A DNA stretch of 35,322 bases from Pseudochrobactrum sp. sp1633 (GTDB lineage: Bacteria; Pseudomonadota; Alphaproteobacteria; Rhizobiales; Rhizobiaceae), in the NCBI RefSeq assembly GCF_030376605.1, contig NZ_JARRAE010000022.1, forward strand, positions 1 through 35,322, read 5' to 3'. The notes under the pieces were generated by a model. The model was given only the letters and a program-made list of their open reading frames with translations. It did not search any database and was not told the origin of the DNA. Below are positions 32,172-35,322 of the stretch, piece by piece; position 1 is the stretch's first letter, and each line of letters begins with the position of its first letter. The position numbers and the translations under genes are program-made.

Positions 32172-33065
32172 TTACATATTCTGCGCATTTGCTTCCTGAT
32201 GCAGCCATTCAATAAATAGCTTCACTGCAGGCTTCTGCGCATTTTCAGGTAAAGTCAGCACATAATAAGCAAATTGTGTCGGCCAGGGACGATCTATCGC
32301 AAGCGCAAGACGCCCCGCCGCAATTTCCGATCGGGCGTAAATATCCCGTACGAGCGCAATTCCCTGCCCTGCCTCCGCAGCACGCAATAACAGAAAATCA
32401 TCATCAAAAGCAGGGCCACGCTCTGCTTCCGCCGTTGGCTCCACACCGCAGGCAGTCAGCCACAAACGCCAGTCAGCACGATCAGAATCCTGCAACAAAG
32501 GATAGGCTAGACAATCTGATGGCTCACGAATAACCGGTCCGGAAGCCAGCAATGCAGGACACATCACCGGCACAAGTTCTGGTGCCATCAACGGCTGCAC
32601 ATCATAAGACGGATAATCACCGAGCCCGTGACGGATTGCTATATCCACGCGTCCGCCATGAAGATTGGTCAAGCCGGACGTCGCCTCAACACGGACTTCA
32701 ATTTCCTGATTTTGCTCCATAAACTTACCCAAACGCGGCACCAGCCATGAAGCCGCAAAAGAGGGCAATGTGCTGACCGTTAAGGTTTGTCTGTTTGTGC
32801 TAGCTTCAAGTACAGCAAGACTCGTCTCAATCTGTGTAAATGCCCGCATTAAAGCCGGATAAACACCCGCTCCTACTTCCGTCAGCTCTACGCCATATCG
32901 CGTGCGCCTGAAAAGCGTGACACCTGTCCGTTCTTCAAGCAGCCGGATTTGCTGGCTTACTGCTCCCGAGGTTACCCCCATTGTTTCAGCTGCACTTTTA
33001 ATGCTGCCCGTGCGCCCTGTCTCAGTGAACGCCCGTAAAGCCAGCAATGGCAAAACTTTCCCCAT
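32172..33065 (-). CDS. LysR family transcriptional regulator (GcvA-like)
   Basis: The protein has 297 residues. The N-terminal helix-turn-helix ('LLALRAFTETGRTGSIKSAA' through 'GVTSGAVSQQIRLLEERTGVTLFRR') is followed by a substrate-binding domain typical of the GcvA branch ('LTVSTLPSFAASWLVPRLGKF', 'VDIAIRHGLGDYP'). It is divergent from the glutathione S-transferase gene, so it most likely controls that operon. Two similar TTTAGATTT-type motifs in the gap are candidate binding sites. Confidence 0.93.
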   Translation of the reverse strand: MGKVLPLLALRAFTETGRTGSIKSAAETMGVTSGAVSQQIRLLEERTGVTLFRRTRYGVELTEVGAGVYPALMRAFTQIETSLAVLEASTNRQTLTVSTLPSFAASWLVPRLGKFMEQNQEIEVRVEATSGLTNLHGGRVDIAIRHGLGDYPSYDVQPLMAPELVPVMCPALLASGPVIREPSDCLAYPLLQDSDRADWRLWLTACGVEPTAEAERGPAFDDDFLLLRAAEAGQGIALVRDIYARSEIAAGRLALAIDRPWPTQFAYYVLTLPENAQKPAVKLFIEWLHQEANAQNM

Positions 33066-33067
33066 AG

Positions 33068-33082
33068 TTTAGATTTCCTAAA
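33068..33082. promoter_or_regulatory. Candidate LysR site 1
   Basis: TTTAGATTTCCTAAA has inverted TTTAG/CTAAA arms and the T-N11-A spacing of LysR boxes. It lies right next to the LysR gene start. Confidence 0.4.
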
Positions 33083-33157
33083 GCAAACTATCAGAATCTA
33101 TCGACTCTAAAATAGTACAATACCCAATATTTAAGTTCAAAGATGATGTTATCATAA

Positions 33158-33170
33158 TTTAGATTTTCTA
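33158..33170. promoter_or_regulatory. Candidate LysR site 2
   Basis: TTTAGATTTTCTA repeats site 1 with one mismatch, 90 bases away, about 22 bases before the glutathione S-transferase ATG. Confidence 0.35.
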
Positions 33171-33191
33171 CACCATCATCAAAAGGAAAAA

Positions 33192-33815
33192 ATGATTGAA
33201 CTTTATAGCGATTCATCCCCAAACGGGTTCAAGGCAACCATTGCCCTTGAAGAAACAGGCCTAAACTACACGCTGCATCATATTAAAATTGATCAGGGTG
33301 AACACCGGAAAGCGGATTTCCTGAAGCTCAATCCGCATGGGCGCATACCGGTGATTACAGACAGTGCAACAGGAATAACACTGTTTGAATCTGCAGCAAT
33401 CCTGCTTTACATCGCAGAAAAATCCGGCCAGCTCCTCCCTCAATCTTTTGCAGAGCGCTGGCAGGCTTTGCAGTGGCTACAGTTCCTTTCGTCCAGTATG
33501 GGGCCGATCTTTGGTCAGCGTGTCCATTTCGAAATTTTCGCTGAAACAAAATTACCGCAAGCTATCTCCCGCTACCAAAAACTCAGCAACGATATTTACG
33601 CCGTTCTGGATCAACGCCTGAATGAAACCCCGTGGTTTGCAGGAGCAGAATATTCCGTTGCGGATATTGCAGCTTTCGGCTGGACACATATCGCCAGGAT
33701 TTGCGGTTTTAGCTTCGACAACTACACGCATCTAAACAACTGGCATCAGAAGGTCGCTACGCGGCCTGCTGTGCAACGCGGCATTACTTTGCCGGAACCA
33801 GCGACCGGCCCTTAA
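33192..33815 (+). CDS. Glutathione S-transferase family protein
   Basis: This cytoplasmic enzyme has 207 residues. The N-terminal thioredoxin-like domain has 'MIELYSDSSPNGFKATIALE', the cis-Pro loop NPHGRIPVI (about 49-57) and the glutathione-contacting ESAAIL. The C-terminal helical domain has 'FAGAEYSVADIAAFGWTHI' with the N-capping Ser-x-x-Asp. Ser/Asn near residues 9-11 place it near the YfcG/YghU-like (Nu class) disulfide reductases. AAGGAAAAA precedes the ATG. It is first in a likely operon with a flavin monooxygenase and an alkyltransferase relic, under a divergent LysR regulator. Confidence 0.9.
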   Translation: MIELYSDSSPNGFKATIALEETGLNYTLHHIKIDQGEHRKADFLKLNPHGRIPVITDSATGITLFESAAILLYIAEKSGQLLPQSFAERWQALQWLQFLSSSMGPIFGQRVHFEIFAETKLPQAISRYQKLSNDIYAVLDQRLNETPWFAGAEYSVADIAAFGWTHIARICGFSFDNYTHLNNWHQKVATRPAVQRGITLPEPATGP

Positions 33816-33857
33816 CCTCTGCCCGCCAAACACTTCCTAAATCCTGAAAGCCTTACC

Positions 33858-34898
33858 ATGAACCATAATCTGCCTGCTTCAGAAATCCCAACCGGCATGT
33901 CATCCGATGCCTTTGCACATCATCCGGGTTACAGACGTATGTTTGCCGCCAATCAACTCACCATCGGTATATTCCTGCCCCTTCGCTTTTATGAAGGGGA
34001 TATGCGTGTTCTTGAGGGGCAAACTGCTCTCGTCAAAGACATTGATCAGCGCGGATTTGCTTCCATTTGGGTGCGTGATGTGCCGCTATATGATCCGTGT
34101 TTTGGTGATGCCGGTCAGATTTTTGATCCGTTCACCTATCTTTCCTATCTTGCAGCCAACACAAACCGTATTTCGCTGGCAACTGGCAGTGCTATCTTCT
34201 CTCTGCGTCATCCCATTGACCTCGCCAAGGCAGCAAGCACAATTGACCATTTGTCCGGAGGTAGGTTGATCCTCGGTATAGCATCTGGTGACAGGCCGGT
34301 GGAGTTTCCGGCCTATGGCTTAGATCTGGATGCAAGAGGTGAGCGCTTTGCTGAAACAGTCATCTATTTTCGTCAATTGCTGGCAGAAAGAACGCGGCCG
34401 ATCCGGTCAAATTTGGGAATCCTCACAGAAGCAGAGTTTTTACCTAAGCCCCCTTACGGACGTATTCCTTTGCTGATCACAGGTTCAAGCCGTCAGACAC
34501 CGCAGTGGGTTGCAGAACATGCTGATGGCTGGCTCACTTATCCGCAGCAGACACATAATGCTGAAGGCCCTGTACGACTGGCGCAAAATATACGCAGATG
34601 GCGTGATGCTATTCCAGACGGAGGGTTTCGTCCGCATGTCACTAATGAATGGCTTGAACTGACCGAAGATCCAGATTTTCCAAGAACACCGCTCAATGGC
34701 GGCTTTGTTTTGAAAACAGGACGCAAGGGGCTGATTGATCTTCTCGGTGAATGGCAGCAAGCTGGCGTCAATCATGCAGCACTCGGTATGCAGTTTGCTT
34801 CACGCCCGCCAGCTGAGATTATACAAGAACTGGCTGAAGAGGTTCTGCCTCTTTTTCCTTCCATTGATGGTCCCGCCCCATCAAATATAAAGTGGTAA
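33858..34898 (+). CDS. Luciferase-like (LLM class) flavin-dependent oxidoreductase
   Basis: The protein has 346 residues. The bacterial-luciferase-like fold is indicated by 'LTIGIFLPLRFYEGD', 'DQRGFASIWVRDVPLYDP', 'LATGSAIFSLRHPIDLAKAA', 'GGRLILGIASGDRP' and 'PLLITGSSRQTPQWVAEHADGW'. These segments resemble the 'BA3436-type' luciferase-like oxidoreductases. It would use FMN and oxygen on an unknown substrate. It differs clearly from the monooxygenase at 6531-7547, so it is not a local duplicate. It follows the glutathione S-transferase gene by 42 bases. Confidence 0.9.
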   Translation: MNHNLPASEIPTGMSSDAFAHHPGYRRMFAANQLTIGIFLPLRFYEGDMRVLEGQTALVKDIDQRGFASIWVRDVPLYDPCFGDAGQIFDPFTYLSYLAANTNRISLATGSAIFSLRHPIDLAKAASTIDHLSGGRLILGIASGDRPVEFPAYGLDLDARGERFAETVIYFRQLLAERTRPIRSNLGILTEAEFLPKPPYGRIPLLITGSSRQTPQWVAEHADGWLTYPQQTHNAEGPVRLAQNIRRWRDAIPDGGFRPHVTNEWLELTEDPDFPRTPLNGGFVLKTGRKGLIDLLGEWQQAGVNHAALGMQFASRPPAEIIQELAEEVLPLFPSIDGPAPSNIKW

Positions 34899-34943
34899 AC
34901 TCCCCACATTTAAGTGGCTAAATTATTCAACGGAAAAACACGC

Positions 34944-35322
34944 ATGCCAGCCCGTTTTTATTCAGGAAACATTAAAACGCCTATCGGAGTTTTGATAGTT
35001 ATTGTGAACGATCAGGGCGCTGTCATGCGTCTTGATTTTGAGAATGATACCCGCGCTCATTCAGCCAATACACGTATCGCCATCACACATCACGACGATG
35101 CTGCAGTGAACCATGTCACCTAGCAGATACATGAATATTTTGCGCGAGAGAGGCGTCATTTCGATCTCACACTTGCCCCGCTTGGCACTCCGTTTCTGCA
35201 AGCTGCATGGCAGGAGCTCGCCAAAGTGCCTTATGGCACAGTTGTCACCTATGGTGAACTTGCAGAACGCGCCGGTCATCGCGGCTCTGCGCGTGCCTAT
35301 GGCCGTGTAAATGCAATTAATC
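34944..35322 (+). pseudogene. Methylated-DNA-protein-cysteine methyltransferase (ogt-like), nonsense-interrupted, partial
   Basis: The first part (from ATG 34944, with ACGGAAAA upstream) has the N-terminal Ogt-like segment 'FYSGNIKTPIGVLIVIVNDQGAVMRLDF' in short form. An in-frame TAG at 35121-35123 interrupts it. The same frame continues at once with the unmistakable family core: 'QIHEYFARERRHFDLTLAP', 'GTPFLQAAWQELAKVPYGTV', 'TYGELAERAGHRGSARAYG'. A single C-to-T change (CAG to TAG) would explain the stop. The window ends just before the expected catalytic PCHR motif. A real nonsense mutation, suppression or a sequencing error are all possible. Confidence 0.82.

Noticed and set aside
1-35322. 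CRISPR array, tRNA, rRNA, prophage or transposase
   Set aside because: I saw no regularly spaced repeats, no cloverleaf-type sequence, no phage structural genes and no transposase motifs in any frame.

Overview
The window reads as chromosome of an alphaproteobacterium of the order Hyphomicrobiales (Rhizobiales), most likely a Brucella/Ochrobactrum-like member of the Brucellaceae. Four things point there: the many ABC uptake systems, a short palindromic repeat of the size of Brucella-type elements, a PleD-like cyclase next to a hybrid kinase, and moderate GC content. This placement is inferred from gene style, not from a marker gene. I see no rRNA, tRNA, CRISPR array, prophage or transposase.

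Left part (1-7.6 kb). A G-poor, gene-free stretch leads into an AraC-type regulator. Next comes a peptide-deformylase-like protein that has lost key catalytic residues, then an ABC-F ATPase on the minus strand. A divergent operon follows, encoding a sulfonate/nitrate-type ABC transporter (permease, ATPase, binding protein) plus a luciferase-like flavin monooxygenase. Together these look like uptake and oxidative breakdown of an organosulfur or similar small compound.

Middle (7.6-16.1 kb). A large autotransporter carries an endonuclease/exonuclease/phosphatase (EEP) domain as passenger. It is divergent from a DeoR-type regulator. A tightly packed minus-strand operon follows: a small membrane-anchored protein of unknown function, a hybrid histidine kinase (membrane domain, HisKA, HATPase, two receivers, HPt), and a receiver-GGDEF diguanylate cyclase.

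Core of interest (16.2-26.6 kb). This is a catabolic cluster of N-acyl-D-amino-acid deacylase, RidA, IclR regulator, a peptide/oligosaccharide-type ABC transporter (binding protein, two permeases, fused double ATPase), a PLP enzyme of the D-threonine-aldolase/D-serine-dehydratase fold, and a KDG-kinase-like PfkB kinase. Both divergent intergenic regions carry the same ~17-bp box, so the cluster looks like one regulon. I propose a route for N-acetyl-D-glucosaminate or a related acylated amino sugar acid: deacylation, PLP-dependent deamination to 2-keto-3-deoxygluconate (KDG), then phosphorylation to KDPG. A D-amino-acid/D-peptide route is the alternative.

Right part (26.6-35.3 kb). A ~102-bp MITE-like palindromic repeat is followed by an acetoin/diacetyl reductase-type SDR with a perfect FNR/FixK box upstream, and then a DUF488 protein. 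A ferric-iron-type ABC system (ATPase, binding protein, fused permease) comes next. Finally a LysR regulator is divergent from a glutathione S-transferase, a second luciferase-like oxidoreductase, and an ogt-like DNA methyltransferase gene that is interrupted by an in-frame stop and cut by the window edge.
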